From JAFGHJ01 sp964418485 (lineage in GTDB: Bacteria > Hydrothermota > UBA3072), in NCBI GenBank assembly GCA_964418485.1, contig CAYQMH010000002.1:15631-79630 (forward strand): a stretch of DNA of 64,000 nt. The letters run 5' to 3'. The first letter of the stretch is position 1. The number at the start of each line of letters is the position of its first letter. The position numbers and the translations under genes were made by a program. The notes beneath the pieces are model-generated. The model saw only the letters and a list, made by a program, of their open reading frames with translations. It searched no databases and had not been told where the DNA came from. Positions 63,206-64,000 of this stretch are shown piece by piece.

Positions 63206-63704
63206 TGAGACTTTATTCTGGAATCAAATTACATCTCCTATTGGAGACGTATTTTTTGTATGGAATAAGGAAGGCGTTCTGACGGTAAGTTTTATCGAAA
63301 ATAATTATTCGGAAAAAATATCTGATTTTATTAAACATAATTTTAGAATAATACGTTCTACTTCTCCGCTCGGAAATCAGCTTAAAGAATACTTTGGAGG
63401 TGTACGTAAAGAGTTCAATCTCAAATTGTTGATGAATGGAACACCATATCAGCAAAGAGTTTGGAGAGAATTATTAAAAGTTCCGTACGGAGAAACCGTT
63501 TCTTACGGGGAGCTTGCAAAAAGAGTGGGGAATCCACTCGGTGCCCGAAGTGTTGGTATGGCTGTGCATTTCAATCCCATAGGCATAATTGTTCCATGCC
63601 ATCGGGTGATAATGAGTAATGGTGAAATCGGAGGATTTGCAGGCCCGGTTTTTAGAAAGAAATGGCTGCTTGAACATGAAAGAGCCTTTAGCTCAGTAAA
63701 ATAG
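63186..63704 (+). CDS. ogt: Methylated-DNA protein-cysteine methyltransferase
   Basis: 172 residues. Active-site PCHRV (Cys about 137) with VPYGETVSYGELAKRVGNP and the GARSVGMAVHFNP helix. Repairs O6-methylguanine. TTG start inside the end of pyk. Confidence 0.95.
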   Translation: MVKKENSETLFWNQITSPIGDVFFVWNKEGVLTVSFIENNYSEKISDFIKHNFRIIRSTSPLGNQLKEYFGGVRKEFNLKLLMNGTPYQQRVWRELLKVPYGETVSYGELAKRVGNPLGARSVGMAVHFNPIGIIVPCHRVIMSNGEIGGFAGPVFRKKWLLEHERAFSSVK

Positions 63705-63930
63705 TTAAATTGTTGAATGGCACAAATCCTTCGGATTGGTTAAATAGTTAAATTAAAAAATGGTCAAATAGTAAAAAAATATCCGTGTTCATCTGTGCAA
63801 ATTCGTGGCTAATCTTGGGGTTGTGGATGGGTTTTAAGCAACACAATAAAAAATTGGGTGTGGTTGGGTTTAGTGTATTTCGTTTGTTTCGTGGTTAAAT
63901 AAATTGTTTTTTCTTTGTGCCTTAGTGTCT
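63705..63930 (+). repeat. Composite word element, copy H
   Basis: 63725-63775 is the mate of 35982-36032. ATCCGTGTTCATCTGTGC words (63780-63797), G-rich centre (GGGGTTGTGGATGGG), then CTTTGTGC, CTTAGTGT, CTTTGTGG words (63912-63936). A possible plus-strand promoter follows (TTGACT 63953-63958, 16 nt, TATTAT). Confidence 0.75.
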
Positions 63931-64000
63931 TTGTGGCTGTATTTTTTCTCGACTTGACTATTCTACTATAATAATTATTATTTCAATATGATATTAATTT

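Overview
The window is AT-rich chromosomal DNA, almost certainly from an uncultivated diderm bacterium. The diderm evidence is a Wza-type polysaccharide export protein, a small beta-barrel protein, a lipoprotein and the SecA, IF-2 and DnaK repertoire. The dispersed intergenic word repeats, the insertion of a four-helix-bundle gene and the frequent TTG/GTG starts resemble candidate phyla such as WOR-3/TA06 or FCB relatives. That placement is an impression, not a result. No tRNA, rRNA or CRISPR array was seen.

Layout. 1-9.6 kb (minus): DUF502 protein, CorC-like CBS protein, dnaE, a small beta-barrel protein, purA and secA (cut by the window edge), tightly packed with overlapping stops and starts. 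9.7-12.2 kb (minus): an 845-residue multi-SLBB polysaccharide export protein. 12.5-13.7 kb (plus): an aminotransferase on what looks like a leaderless mRNA. 13.9-17.3 kb (minus): dnaG-rpoD. 17.6-33.4 kb (plus): a complete division and cell wall (dcw) cluster, mraZ-rsmH-ftsL-ftsI-murE-murF-mraY-murD-ftsW-murG-murC-murB-ftsQ-ftsA-ftsZ, with a MraZ operator at its promoter. A four-helix-bundle gene and ligA follow.

36-42.3 kb (minus) is an accessory island. It holds a type II restriction-modification pair, a MntA/HepT toxin-antitoxin pair, a beta-propeller lipoprotein and several small unknowns. A nearly identical promoter module lies before most of these genes, and in several copies an ATG sits at the predicted +1 and opens a micro-ORF starting MNS. 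42.5-44.2 kb (plus): a geranylgeranyl-reductase-type flavoprotein and a membrane protein gene broken by one extra T in a T8 run. 44.5-52.4 kb (minus): grpE-dnaK-dnaJ, then unknowns including a SAM methyltransferase, a Cdd1-like HhH protein, a diguanylate cyclase and a TraB-like protein. 52.7-54.9 kb (plus): trkH-trkA. 54.9-60.1 kb (minus): rimP (short)-nusA-infB-DUF503-rbfA-DHH phosphoesterase. 60.3-63.7 kb (plus): lysA, pyruvate kinase and a methylguanine methyltransferase.

The most unusual content is intergenic. (1) A composite dispersed element has 9-nt words (CACAGAGNN, CACAAATNN) around a G-rich core. Seven copies occur, two of them about 130 bp and near-identical, and two beginning exactly on a stop codon. 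(2) A 70-bp imperfect inverted repeat is built of 8-nt words, with three copies, each just upstream of a TTGACA promoter. (3) The island promoter module. (4) Many other word arrays with 7-, 8- or 9-nt period. (5) Several promoters place the -10 hexamer 6-9 nt before the ATG, implying leaderless or near-leaderless mRNAs. Motif and promoter calls were made by eye.
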